Below, one piece after another: positions 1 through 8,223 of a DNA stretch of 19,008 bases. Source of the stretch: Fidelibacterota bacterium. Lineage in GTDB: Bacteria > Marinisomatota > Marinisomatia > Marinisomatales > UBA1611. Where the stretch lies: assembly GCA_002722105.1 (NCBI GenBank), contig PBKF01000027.1, positions 1-19,008 on the forward strand, given 5' to 3'. The notes beneath the pieces were generated by a model. It was not told the DNA's origin, searched no databases, and was given only the letters and a program-made list of their open reading frames with translations. The position numbers were made by a program, and so were the translations under genes. Every line of letters begins with the position of its first letter. Positions within the stretch are counted from its first letter, which is position 1.

Positions 1-2
1 AT

Positions 3-1778
3 GATAGCTATACATATAACTGGGAATCCAATGATAGCGCTGATGAACCTTATTCAGCAGATCCAAACAGTACTGATGTTCCATTTTTCTTACCAGACCA
101 AGGTGCATTATCCACACCAATTACCCCTCACTCCAATGGATATAAAAGAGTTTTCCCAGATATGGAAGTATTATTAGATAATGAATATGAAAAATATGGT
201 ATTGATATATACACGGGGATAAATCAGATTGTAGAAAAACTACCTTTTGCAACAAGAGAAATGAATATGCGACTTGTTGTGAGAACAAATGATCCTTTTG
301 CAGGCACTCTAAATCATAAAAATCTTAAATTTTTCGTTGATGGCATAGCAGGACCATTTAGAATAACATCACAATCAGACTCTACTGTATGGGAAGTTGG
401 CTCGGATGAGACTATAACATGGGATGTTGCTAATACAGACAATCCTAATGGCGTAAACTGCCAAGCTGTTGATATTTTACTTTCTTTAAATGGGGATGGA
501 AATTTTAATTTTATTATCGCTGAATCTATCCCAAATACCGGATCATACACTTTTACGATTCCACCAACTATACCTACAGATTCTACCAGATTAATGATTC
601 GTGCATCCGATAATATATTTTTTGATATCAATAATGGAAAAATAAATATTCAAAATGCAAATGTACCTTCTATCTTACTATCAGATGAAATCATTGAAAT
701 GAATTTGCCTAATGATAGTTTGTCAACGATTTCTATCGGTATAACCAATAACGGTGAAGAAGGTTCTGTACTCAGTTACCAGTCGTATATGGGAACTGAT
801 TTTCAATTTGATATTGGTTTTGATGATGGTTTTCTTCCTGTTGGTTGGAGTACTGTCACAAACGCCGATTGTGAAAACCCGGGCTGGTTCATTTCTGATA
901 ATGCATCAACTACCTATTTCAATATTCCTGCTGGTGATGGTTACTACATTGCTACGAATGATGATGCCTGCAATAGTGATGGTTCAAATGATATGCTTTT
1001 TACTGGTCCTATCCAATTACCAGATGCGCATATAAGTTTATCATTTTTGAGGTATTTCACAGCGGGTTTCAGCCAAAGTTTTCATGTACTAATTACAACA
1101 GATAATTGGGAGACTTCAACTGAACTCTTAAATCTAGGCTATTGGGAGGGCAATGATGAAGAATGGATACAGGAGACAATAAACTTAAATGCATATGCTG
1201 GTGATATTGTTGATTTAGCATTTCATTCCAATGATAATGGTAATTGGGCTTCGGGCGTAGCTCTGGACGATATACGATTAGGAGTAATACCAACATGGAT
1301 CAGCTCGGAAGGTTCCGGGTATATTAATTATATGGAAACATCAGAGTTCGATATTTCAATTAATGCCATTGATTTGGAACCCGCAGTTTATGAATCAAAA
1401 GTTGTAGTACAGAGTATGAATACAGATGAAAAAGATACAGTGAATTTATATTTAACAGTAGATGAAGCTCTTTCTATAAAAGATAACTTAGCACTGCCAT
1501 TGGTATTCAATTTAAGTCAAAACTATCCCAATCCATTTAATCCATCAACTTATCTGGAATACAGTATTCCCATCGCTGGGAGGGTTCATTTAGCTGTATA
1601 TGATATTCTAGGCCATGAAATAGCAACTCTTGTGGATACATACCAGGATCCCGGTTATAAATCCATTATCTGGAATGGGACAGATAAATTTGGTAATGAT
1701 GTTAGTACAGGAATGTATTTTTACAAACTCCGTGCAGGTAATTTTGATAAAGTTAGAAAAATGGTTTTATTAAAATAG
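3..1778 (+). CDS. Secreted reprolysin-like metalloprotease, C-terminal part (5' truncated by window)
   Basis: The reading frame is open from base 3 with no start codon needed. The ATG at 162 lies inside a conserved region, so the gene begins upstream and 591 residues are visible. Residues 1-115 resemble the region that follows the catalytic domain in flavobacterial M12B/reprolysin-like secreted proteases. A stretch with GPFRITS and ETITWDVANTD continues as an Ig-like domain to about residue 215. Residues about 268-425 look like a cleaved-adhesin/MAM-type jelly roll (FDDGFLPVGW, GVALDDIRLG). Residues about 505-591 are a FlgD-like Ig sorting domain (YPNPFNPST, YDILGHE, STGMYFYKL) ending in KMVLLK, as in type IX secretion cargo. 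The zinc site (HExxH) is outside the window, so protease activity is inferred from the C-terminal architecture. A terminator follows the stop closely. Confidence 0.8.
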   Translation, partial: DSYTYNWESNDSADEPYSADPNSTDVPFFLPDQGALSTPITPHSNGYKRVFPDMEVLLDNEYEKYGIDIYTGINQIVEKLPFATREMNMRLVVRTNDPFAGTLNHKNLKFFVDGIAGPFRITSQSDSTVWEVGSDETITWDVANTDNPNGVNCQAVDILLSLNGDGNFNFIIAESIPNTGSYTFTIPPTIPTDSTRLMIRASDNIFFDINNGKINIQNANVPSILLSDEIIEMNLPNDSLSTISIGITNNGEEGSVLSYQSYMGTDFQFDIGFDDGFLPVGWSTVTNADCENPGWFISDNASTTYFNIPAGDGYYIATNDDACNSDGSNDMLFTGPIQLPDAHISLSFLRYFTAGFSQSFHVLITTDNWETSTELLNLGYWEGNDEEWIQETINLNAYAGDIVDLAFHSNDNGNWASGVALDDIRLGVIPTWISSEGSGYINYMETSEFDISINAIDLEPAVYESKVVVQSMNTDEKDTVNLYLTVDEALSIKDNLALPLVFNLSQNYPNPFNPSTYLEYSIPIAGRVHLAVYDILGHEIATLVDTYQDPGYKSIIWNGTDKFGNDVSTGMYFYKLRAGNFDKVRKMVLLK

Positions 1779-1799
1779 GTTTAATTTTTTATTTATAAT

Positions 1800-1826
1800 A
1801 AAACCCCATATTTGTGGGGTTTTTCT
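1800..1826 (+). terminator. Rho-independent terminator of the metalloprotease gene
   Basis: A 9-bp perfect stem (1800-1808 AAAACCCCA with 1815-1823) encloses a 6-nt loop and runs into TTTTTC. It starts 21 bases after the stop codon at 1778, the expected place for the end of this transcript. Confidence 0.85.
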
Positions 1827-1899
1827 TTGTGGACTGATAGGTATTGAATAAAGAGATTAACTCAATGTATTTAGAAATAAGCTGTTCCTTTTAGCTAAG

Positions 1900-2637
1900 A
1901 TGTCCCTTTTAATTTTCTTTTTCATCATTTCAGTTGTTCCGGGACAAACAATAATTATACGAGATGCGCAAACAAGTAAACCACTTGAAAATGTTAATGT
2001 TTATTCTAATCAGAAAGGGGCAACAACAGATAATAACGGCATTTGTAATTTGAATATATTTGAAAAGAATGATCGAATTACTTTTTCATTAATTGGTTAC
2101 AGAGTTATCACTTTACCATATAGCGAAGTGACGAAAATAGTATATTTAGAAAATGAATCAATTCCAATGGAACTTGTTCGTGTTATAGGAAAAAATAATA
2201 AATCAAGAAAAAGGTATGTAAGATTAGAAAAAAATGTTAGAAAAGTTTATCCCTATGCCAAGAAAATATCAAATTTACTTATTGAATATGATAATATAAT
2301 AGATAGCCTCGATCAGTATTCAGGTTTAATCAGATATCAGAAAAAGAGAAAAATATTCTCAAAAATTGAAAAAGAATTAATATCAAAATATGGTCTTTCC
2401 ATGAGAAAACTAACAAAGAGCCAGGGAAGGATATTAATTAGATTAGTTGACAGGGAAACTAGTAGAACATCTTATACCATAATAAAAGATTTTAGAAATA
2501 TTTTAAGTGCTGGATTTTGGCAGTTAGCCGCTAGGCTTTTTGGCCATAATCTTCGATCAGAATACAATTCAGAAAAAGGGGAAGACCGTATGATTGAGTT
2601 CATTATAAATAGAATTGATAATGAAAAAAATAAATAG
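1900..2637 (+). CDS. Carboxypeptidase-regulatory-like domain plus DUF4294 protein, exported
   Basis: The protein has 245 residues and starts with a hydrophobic segment (about 1-15) ending SVVPGQ, read as a signal peptide. Residues about 17-90 look like a CarboxypepD_reg-like beta-sandwich (IIIRDAQTSKPLENVNVYS, GATTDNNGICNL, FSLIGYR), common at the N-terminus of Bacteroidetes outer-membrane and periplasmic proteins. Residues about 105-235 match DUF4294: RKVYPYAKK, LTKSQGRILIRLVDRET, TSYTIIKDFR, FWQLAARLFG and EYN. Its molecular function is unknown. The signal peptide from ATG 1900 lacks the usual N-terminal positive charges. The frame is open back to 1861 and would add basic residues, but only a weak alternative start (CTG 1882) is visible there. 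No clear Shine-Dalgarno sequence precedes 1900. Confidence 0.75.
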   Translation: MSLLIFFFIISVVPGQTIIIRDAQTSKPLENVNVYSNQKGATTDNNGICNLNIFEKNDRITFSLIGYRVITLPYSEVTKIVYLENESIPMELVRVIGKNNKSRKRYVRLEKNVRKVYPYAKKISNLLIEYDNIIDSLDQYSGLIRYQKKRKIFSKIEKELISKYGLSMRKLTKSQGRILIRLVDRETSRTSYTIIKDFRNILSAGFWQLAARLFGHNLRSEYNSEKGEDRMIEFIINRIDNEKNK

Positions 2638-2822
2638 CTATTCATTACTAAATATCTTGATGGGACTGGTTAACAGAAGCATTCGAGGTTATATACTATA
2701 TATCCTAGGTGTAATGTAAGTTGTATTTTTTGTTTGAAGTAATTTCGTTAGATTAATTACGACAATCTTATAAAAGATTAAACAGATATTTTATCATCAG
2801 TTAAAAAAAGAAGAATATTTAT

Positions 2823-3608
2823 ATGAGTGATAAGAAGGAATTCAACAAACGATATGGAACTCAACTGCAGGAACTTCAGATCGAATTGGTAAAACTACAA
2901 GATTGGGTTATAGAAACCGGTAAAAAAATTGCTATTATTTTTGAGGGACGCGATGCTGCCGGTAAAGGAGGTACCATAAAACGAATTACCGAACATTTAA
3001 ACCCTAGGCATTGTAAGATTGTAGCTCTTGCTGCACCTACAGAACGTGAAAAAACACAATGGTATTACCAAAGGTATATTACCCATCTTCCTGCCGCAGG
3101 GGAGATAGTTATATTTGACCGAAGCTGGTATAATCGGGGAGGAGTTGAAAGGGTTATGGGCTTCTGTACAGAAAAACAGTATGTAAACTTTTTACAAACC
3201 TGTCCAGAATTCGAACGAATGGTTATTAGCTCAGGCACTCAGTTGATCAAGTATTGGTTCTCAGTTAGTGCAGAAGAACAAATGAAAAGATTCAAAGCCC
3301 GTGCCGCAGATCCTACAAAGGGCTGGAAATTAAGCCCCATGGATCTAGAATCAGTGAATCGCTGGGATGAATACTCAAAAGCAAAGGATAATATGTTCGA
3401 ACATACGGATACCCATTTCTGCCCATGGTATGTAGTTGAATCTGACAATAAAAAGAAAGCAAGGGTAAATTGCATTAGCCATTTTCTAAGTATAGTAAAT
3501 TATGAAGAAATAGAATGTCCTGAAGTTGTGCTGCCTGATCGAATTCAGCAAAAGAATTATGAGCGTCCGCCCCGATCGAATTACAAATATGTACCTGAAA
3601 TATTATAA
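2823..3608 (+). CDS. ppk2: Polyphosphate kinase 2, class I single-domain type
   Basis: The 261-residue protein matches the usual length of a one-domain PPK2. This enzyme transfers phosphate between polyphosphate and nucleoside diphosphates in the cytoplasm; many class I members prefer making ATP or GTP from polyphosphate. Walker A is GRDAAGKGG at 42-50 and Walker B is VIFDRSWYNR at about 96-105. Family blocks ALAAPTEREKTQWYYQRY (lid/substrate region), GWKLSPMDLESVNRWDEY and the late tryptophan-containing PWYVVESDNKKKARVN are all present, so no key residue appears lost. An AAGAAGAA stretch 7-14 bases upstream could act as a loose ribosome binding site. The gene precedes a SixA-like phosphatase by 178 bases. 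Direction of catalysis and nucleotide preference cannot be read from the sequence. Confidence 0.95.
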   Translation: MSDKKEFNKRYGTQLQELQIELVKLQDWVIETGKKIAIIFEGRDAAGKGGTIKRITEHLNPRHCKIVALAAPTEREKTQWYYQRYITHLPAAGEIVIFDRSWYNRGGVERVMGFCTEKQYVNFLQTCPEFERMVISSGTQLIKYWFSVSAEEQMKRFKARAADPTKGWKLSPMDLESVNRWDEYSKAKDNMFEHTDTHFCPWYVVESDNKKKARVNCISHFLSIVNYEEIECPEVVLPDRIQQKNYERPPRSNYKYVPEIL

Positions 3609-3786
3609 GGACTCAGACTGGCTCGTTTTTCATTTATTTTTTACAAAATCATTAGTCTGAAAATTGATTCAATTGCCACAAGTCCTGTTCTTCAATATAG
3701 GGAATAAAAATTAGATTGCTCATGATCCTTCTTTTAAAAATTGATAGACTATAGTATAGGCAACCGCTTCAAAACAAAACCAATCA

Positions 3787-4269
3787 ATGCGGAATTTATA
3801 TTTATTGAGACACGCTAAATCAAGTTGGGATGAATTCTTATTACAGGATTTTGACCGACCTCTGGCAGTCAGAGGTATTCGAGATGCCAGTCTGATGGGA
3901 GAATTATTTCAATCCAAAAATATTAAACTCGATGTAGTTATCTCAAGTCCATCTAAAAGAACCACTGAAACTATCGAACATTTTTTCGGATCAGATAAAC
4001 CGGATGTTATTTTTGAGAAGAGCTTATATCTTGCAAGTGTGGAGGATATCCTACAGCAGATTTACGATCTTGATGTTGGCCTAAAATCTGTCATGTTTGT
4101 GGGGCACAATCCTTCCATGCATTCACTAACAGAATATCTAATATCAAAACACCTGACAAAATTTCCTACCTGCGCCCTGGCAAATATTACTGTTAAAGAT
4201 TCCTGGGCGACAGTCAAAAGCGGCTGCGGGAGACTAAACTTTTTTAAAAAGCCAAAAGAACTTCGGTAA
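3787..4269 (+). CDS. sixA: SixA-type phosphohistidine phosphatase (histidine phosphatase superfamily)
   Basis: The 160-residue protein opens with LRHAKSSW, where H9 of the RHA motif is the phospho-accepting histidine. R58 in SSPSKRTTET and H107 in VGHNPSMH complete the active site of the phosphoglycerate-mutase-like fold. RHAKSSW rather than RHGET, together with the small size, places it with SixA, which dephosphorylates phosphohistidine on phosphorelay or PTS-type proteins. There is no signal peptide, so it is cytoplasmic. The start has no Shine-Dalgarno; the bases before it are A-rich (AAAACAAAACCAATCA). The natural substrate is not shown. Proximity to ppk2 is suggestive of a phosphate-related role but the gap is too long to assume an operon. 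Confidence 0.88.
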   Translation: MRNLYLLRHAKSSWDEFLLQDFDRPLAVRGIRDASLMGELFQSKNIKLDVVISSPSKRTTETIEHFFGSDKPDVIFEKSLYLASVEDILQQIYDLDVGLKSVMFVGHNPSMHSLTEYLISKHLTKFPTCALANITVKDSWATVKSGCGRLNFFKKPKELR

Positions 4270-4388
4270 ATTTTCACCAACAAAGCTATTTATGACTATT
4301 GAACCATATAACGGAAATTACTTTGATACTTATATAAAAATAATAAAAGCAAATAAACATTCTGAAATAATCTGATCAATGAAGATAT

Positions 4389-4811
4389 ATGGAAATTATG
4401 GGCATCAACTACTTTATCAAATGTTTTAAAAATTATACAAATTTCAAAGGTCGTGCCAGCAGAGCAGAACTCTGGTTCTTTTTGCTTTACTGGATAGTAG
4501 TTTACCTTGTCATCATTCTTATTGACAGGAAGATTGGATATAATTTTATCAGCCTTCATGATTTGCCCTATAGTGAATATTTACCAATTGGAAAATATTA
4601 TTCTGAAGTGGGCGTTTTAGTCTTTTTTTATCGTCCCTTAACCATTATACCCAGCCTTGCCGTAATTGTTAGGAGATTGCACGATATGAATATGGCCGGG
4701 AAATGGGCTTTGACTTTTTTAATACCTCCCATTGGATTATTGCTTTTATTATACCTTACGAAATCAGGGGATATAAATGATAATCAATACGGTGCTGTAA
4801 CTGAATCATAA
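4389..4811 (+). CDS. DUF805 family inner-membrane protein
   Basis: The 140-residue protein shows the DUF805 signature: NYTNFKGRASRAELWFF near the N-terminus and VRRLHDMNMAGKW at 94-106, followed by a hydrophobic segment and a polar tail with GDINDNQYG. Membrane segments are estimated at 28-45, 74-93 and 107-123. The family (E. coli YhaH/YhaI-like) has no established biochemical function. Two starts are possible: 4389 and the in-frame ATG at 4398 (MGINYF), which has GGA a few bases upstream and fits the usual DUF805 start better. The gene lies 24 bases upstream of the nuclease gene and is probably co-transcribed with it. Confidence 0.85.
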   Translation: MEIMGINYFIKCFKNYTNFKGRASRAELWFFLLYWIVVYLVIILIDRKIGYNFISLHDLPYSEYLPIGKYYSEVGVLVFFYRPLTIIPSLAVIVRRLHDMNMAGKWALTFLIPPIGLLLLLYLTKSGDINDNQYGAVTES

Positions 4812-4835
4812 AGAATAAGGTTTCTAATTATATTT

Positions 4836-5906
4836 ATGTATAAAAATCTAAAAATATTTAAAAACATTCTGATTGCAGGATATTTACTGGCTGTGACTTT
4901 GTTTGGACAGGACCTGGAAGATTTATCTTTTGGTGCTGATAATTCTCTCGACATAGCGACTTGGAACATCGAGTGGTTTCCCAAAAATAATCAAGTCACA
5001 GTTGATTTTGTCATAGAAATAATTCAACTATTGGATCTGGATATTCTTGCGATACAGGAATTAGATGATATCAATATGTTTGACCAGATGCTGGCTTTAT
5101 TGCCGGCATATACTGGTTATTATGAATCAAACTGGTTTGCCGGTCTAGCCTATATTTATAAAACTGAAGCTGTAGAAATAAATGATATCTATGAGATTTA
5201 TATCACTTCAGAATATTGGAATGCATTTCCTCGATCACCTATGTTGATAGATTTTAATTTCATGGATGAAAATTATTTTATGATCAATAATCATTTTAAA
5301 TGTTGCGGGGACAACATACTTGATTACAATGATTCATCTGATGAAGAAAATAGAAGGTATATTGCCATGAACTTGCTGAAAGAATATATTGATACCAATC
5401 TTCCGAGCAGCAATGTAATTGTACTTGGTGATTTAAATGATGATCTTGCTGAAGAATCACCAAATAATGTATTTCAGGAAATTTTGGATGATTCCGCTCA
5501 CTACCGCTTTGTAGATCTGGAAATTGCACAGGGTAGCAGTTCGGAATGGTCATACCCCAACTGGCCTTCCCATCTTGATCATATTTTGATTACTGATGAA
5601 TTATTTGATGATTTAAATAATTCGCAGGTGCAAACAATTAAAATTGATGAATATTTGGATGGCGGTTGGTATGAATATGATCAAAATATTTCAGATCACA
5701 GACCTGTTGCAGTAAAGTTTATTTTTAGTTTTGAGCAGAATTATGATCTCAATGGTGATGGCAATATCAATGAAAATGATTTATTGAACTTATTATCCTT
5801 TATAATGAATGATGATGAAGCAATTGATACACCAGATTTTAATTTTGATTCAGTTGTGGATATTTCTGATTTGCTTCTTTTTTCAGATTATTTACAGGAT
5901 ATGTAA
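4836..5906 (+). CDS. Secreted endonuclease/exonuclease/phosphatase-fold enzyme with dockerin-like EF-hand tail
   Basis: A signal peptide (KNLKIFKN, then hydrophobic to about residue 24, LFGQ) precedes an EEP/DNase I-like catalytic domain at about 37-297. The metal and catalytic motifs are complete: TWNIEW (N44, E46), AIQELDD (E75), INNHFKCCG (H153), VLGDLNDD (D199, N201), SHLDHILIT (D248, H249) and SDHRPVAVKF (D287, H288). The last 55 residues carry two dockerin type I-like calcium loops: DLNGDGNINEND (304-315) and DFNFDSVVDISD (334-345). The fold fits extracellular nucleases and also phosphodiesterases, so the substrate is uncertain. No FlgD-like sorting tail is present, unlike two other secreted proteins here. 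The gene ends 43 bases from the convergent thioredoxin gene with no clear terminator between. Confidence 0.85.
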   Translation: MYKNLKIFKNILIAGYLLAVTLFGQDLEDLSFGADNSLDIATWNIEWFPKNNQVTVDFVIEIIQLLDLDILAIQELDDINMFDQMLALLPAYTGYYESNWFAGLAYIYKTEAVEINDIYEIYITSEYWNAFPRSPMLIDFNFMDENYFMINNHFKCCGDNILDYNDSSDEENRRYIAMNLLKEYIDTNLPSSNVIVLGDLNDDLAEESPNNVFQEILDDSAHYRFVDLEIAQGSSSEWSYPNWPSHLDHILITDELFDDLNNSQVQTIKIDEYLDGGWYEYDQNISDHRPVAVKFIFSFEQNYDLNGDGNINENDLLNLLSFIMNDDEAIDTPDFNFDSVVDISDLLLFSDYLQDM

Positions 5907-5949
5907 AACTTTAAGAATTATTCACAAGAAATTAAACAAAGAAATATAT

Positions 5950-7167
5950 TCAAATTCTCTCTTCAATTATCTTTCGAATTTCATTGGATGAAGGCCTTGG
6001 TGCATCTACAGAAACTAGTCTTCCAGTTTCATCAATCAGCATAAATCGGGGAATTCCAAAAATGGCATATGATTTTGTGATCTCACTCCAGCCGTCTGCC
6101 CATAGTTGAACTCCGCTTAAATCATCATCAGATAACATTTTCACCCAGGCATCTTTATCTGTATCAACTGATACGCTCAGAAAAACAATTTCCTGATCTT
6201 CATAATCCTTTTGGAGCTTCTTTAAAGATGGAATTTCAGCGATGCAGGGGCCGCACCATGTAGCCCAGACATCTATATATACAAGGTTGCCTTTGAAGGA
6301 AGATAATGAAATCATTTCTTCCTGTAGATTAGGATAAGAAAAATCTATGGACATATCTCCATCTTTTGGCATGTTGTCATAATCTACTTTCCGCTCTTTC
6401 CATTTACTAATTATCCTCGAAATCTTTTCTTTTTCTTCTTCAAACCTTTCTAAACTCTTTATTCTGTCCAGTGCAGTTAACATTTTTTGTTCATATTCGC
6501 TTAAGCTGTTTTCAAATTCACTTTTGACAGAAGATGCAAGTAGCCCGTAAAAATTATATTCCAGAGATAGCTTTCTTGCATCCCACATATATAATAACTC
6601 TTCTTTAGAACGATCTGCAAAATTTTGTTTCTGCTTTAAGTACCTCTCTATGGAGTTATTCAGATTTTTCAATTCAGTCTTTCTAAAATACGTATTATCA
6701 ATTTTTGCTAATTCTTGGAGTATCATAGCTTTATATTCTTCAATATAAGATTCATATTCATCTTCACCTTTAAGGTACAAAGACTCTCCATAAAAATCCT
6801 TTTTTTCGGTGGCCATGTATTTATAAGCAAGAAAGGATGATTCAGGGCTGTTTTCATAACTCATAGTTTCATCGAATTCATTTGTATCAAAGGTGATATT
6901 AATTTTGTCCCTAGGTTTAAGAAACATTCTTGTTCTTTCTCCATGAATGAAAGACACATATTGTGCGGAATCAGCACTGAAGGTTATTTCAAAATTACCC
7001 TTACTATCCACTTCAGTCTGATAACTGCTATCCGGGAAATTAAATAGGACAATATTGCTGACCGGATTTGTTATGGTACCCTTCACTGTTATTGAATTTG
7101 AATCTTTGCTGCATGACGATAATAAGATAAGGGATATGTTTAGCAGATACTTTAAATTATTTTTCAT
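5950..7167 (-). CDS. TlpA/ResA-like thioredoxin-fold lipoprotein with DUF4369-like N-terminal domain
   Basis: The 405-residue product begins with a lipoprotein signal ending LLSSC, so C19 is the predicted lipidated cysteine. Residues about 25-100 look like a DUF4369-type beta domain (VKGTITNPVSNIVLFN). Residues about 110-260 are a charged helical linker. Residues about 265-405 form an AhpC/TSA-TlpA thioredoxin domain with active site WCGPC at 304-308, preceded by NLVYIDVWAT, and a cis-proline in GIPRF (P373). Proteins of this shape act as envelope-anchored disulfide reductants in Bacteroidetes-type bacteria, for example in cytochrome c maturation or oxidative defence; which role applies here is not shown. 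It lies 80 bases downstream of the TMEM164-like gene on the same strand and is likely in one transcript with it. Confidence 0.9.
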   Translation of the reverse strand: MKNNLKYLLNISLILLSSCSKDSNSITVKGTITNPVSNIVLFNFPDSSYQTEVDSKGNFEITFSADSAQYVSFIHGERTRMFLKPRDKINITFDTNEFDETMSYENSPESSFLAYKYMATEKKDFYGESLYLKGEDEYESYIEEYKAMILQELAKIDNTYFRKTELKNLNNSIERYLKQKQNFADRSKEELLYMWDARKLSLEYNFYGLLASSVKSEFENSLSEYEQKMLTALDRIKSLERFEEEKEKISRIISKWKERKVDYDNMPKDGDMSIDFSYPNLQEEMISLSSFKGNLVYIDVWATWCGPCIAEIPSLKKLQKDYEDQEIVFLSVSVDTDKDAWVKMLSDDDLSGVQLWADGWSEITKSYAIFGIPRFMLIDETGRLVSVDAPRPSSNEIRKIIEERI

Positions 7168-7247
7168 TCAATAAATTTAAGTCCTTTCATGGTACTCACA
7201 TCAAGATTTATACCTGAAGTTTTTTTACCAGCTTCCGGAAAGATCAG

Positions 7248-7952
7248 TCAGGATAATTTTCTAATCTTTACAAGTTCCGATATAGACATCATCAATGTAT
7301 ATAAACAGATTCCGATAAAGAGCATAATCAAGAAGTAATAAGGCCAGTCCGGCATGAGAAGAGTAAAATTTGTACCGCTTGGTTTTTCAAATGTGAACAT
7401 ATAATTACTTCCAAGAATGATGTTTACGACTATTACAGAAATGACAAGATATGTTGTCCACTTGATGGCTTGAAAATAATCTTTCCATTCAGGCAGATAC
7501 CCATCTGCAACAATAATAAACATTACATAAATAACAATTCCATGTGCAAAAAAGTAATGGATAAAAGCACAAATATGTTCTACATCAGATAAATTTGTAT
7601 TAATAAATGCAACCAATGAGCCTCCAAACCCAGCAAAAAAGAACCAGGTTTTTAATAACCTGCTACTTTGGTTTTTTGCATAAAAAGGAATAAATAATGC
7701 TGTTAAATAACACATTTCTAGGGGTAGGGAAGATTGTAAAGACCAAATACCATAGTAAAGCATATAAATTTGAAACATAAGTTCATTGAGAATTACAATA
7801 TATCCAATTAAATGAATTATTAGTGATTTAATCCTTCCGGTACTTTTATTATAAAACCAAGTTCCTGCAATACAAAGTATACTGCTTATTATTCCAGAAT
7901 AAATATGCTGGCTTGGAAGCGAGATAATTACATTAAATATATCCTTGATCAT
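7248..7952 (-). CDS. TMEM164/YwaF-like (TIGR02206-type) multi-pass membrane protein
   Basis: The protein has 234 residues with about six or seven hydrophobic segments. Recognisable family blocks are LPLEMCYLTAL (76-86), FFAGFGGSL followed by INTNL (105-121), HYFFAHGIVI (132-141) and VNIILGSNYMF followed by KPSGTNFTLL (176-199), then PDWPYYF. The conserved histidine in AHG and the NYM motif are intact. The bacterial family is of unknown function; the animal relative TMEM164 has been reported as an acyltransferase, but that role cannot be carried over from sequence alone. No Shine-Dalgarno is visible; the start is preceded by an AT-only run. It is transcribed divergently from the flavoprotein at 8224 and is probably the first gene of a two-gene unit with the thioredoxin lipoprotein. 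Confidence 0.8.
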   Translation of the reverse strand: MIKDIFNVIISLPSQHIYSGIISSILCIAGTWFYNKSTGRIKSLIIHLIGYIVILNELMFQIYMLYYGIWSLQSSLPLEMCYLTALFIPFYAKNQSSRLLKTWFFFAGFGGSLVAFINTNLSDVEHICAFIHYFFAHGIVIYVMFIIVADGYLPEWKDYFQAIKWTTYLVISVIVVNIILGSNYMFTFEKPSGTNFTLLMPDWPYYFLIMLFIGICLYTLMMSISELVKIRKLS

Positions 7953-8223
7953 ATAAAAAATTTAGTTGATTAAGCGTTAGGAATTACCCTTATACACAAA
8001 TCTGTAAATTGAGTTTTTATTATCCTTAAATTTACAATTTATATGAACCGCTAATATATATAAGTCAACTGTTGAAATCAGAACAAAGAAAAAATGATTT
8101 TTCAAGGGATATTGTGGGGTTTTTAGTTTATAGGTAGATGTGTAGATTCATATGTAAAGAAGGGAAAAATATATTAATGTGAACCTTGCAGAATTGACAA
8201 GGAATCATTGGGACTAAAAGAAA
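7953..8223. other. Divergent intergenic region, AT-rich, presumed promoters both ways
   Basis: This 271-base gap separates two divergent starts and must hold their promoters. It is very AT-rich, and no promoter pair with convincing spacing, operator or hairpin could be picked out by eye. No coding frame of note was seen. Confidence 0.5.

Noticed and set aside
754..1296. Hydrophobic and other short open frames inside the metalloprotease region
   Set aside because: They overlap a frame with clear domain matches and show no start signals or family features.
2764..2779. Small hairpin AATCTT-ATAA-AAGATT upstream of ppk2
   Set aside because: Six AT-rich pairs, no T-run and no second copy; not enough to call a regulatory site.
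3613..3660. Inverted repeat TCAGACT / AGTCTGA after ppk2 as a terminator
   Set aside because: Only 7 bp with a 34-base loop and no T-run after the second arm; could be chance in AT-rich DNA.
4784..4984. Minus-strand open frame across the DUF805/nuclease junction
   Set aside because: It is antisense to the start of the nuclease signal peptide and catalytic domain and has no recognisable motif.
8196..8221. TTGACA with TAAAAG as a promoter of the flavoprotein gene
   Set aside because: Transcription would start on or after the ATG at 8224, which does not fit a leadered gene, and the -10 is poor.
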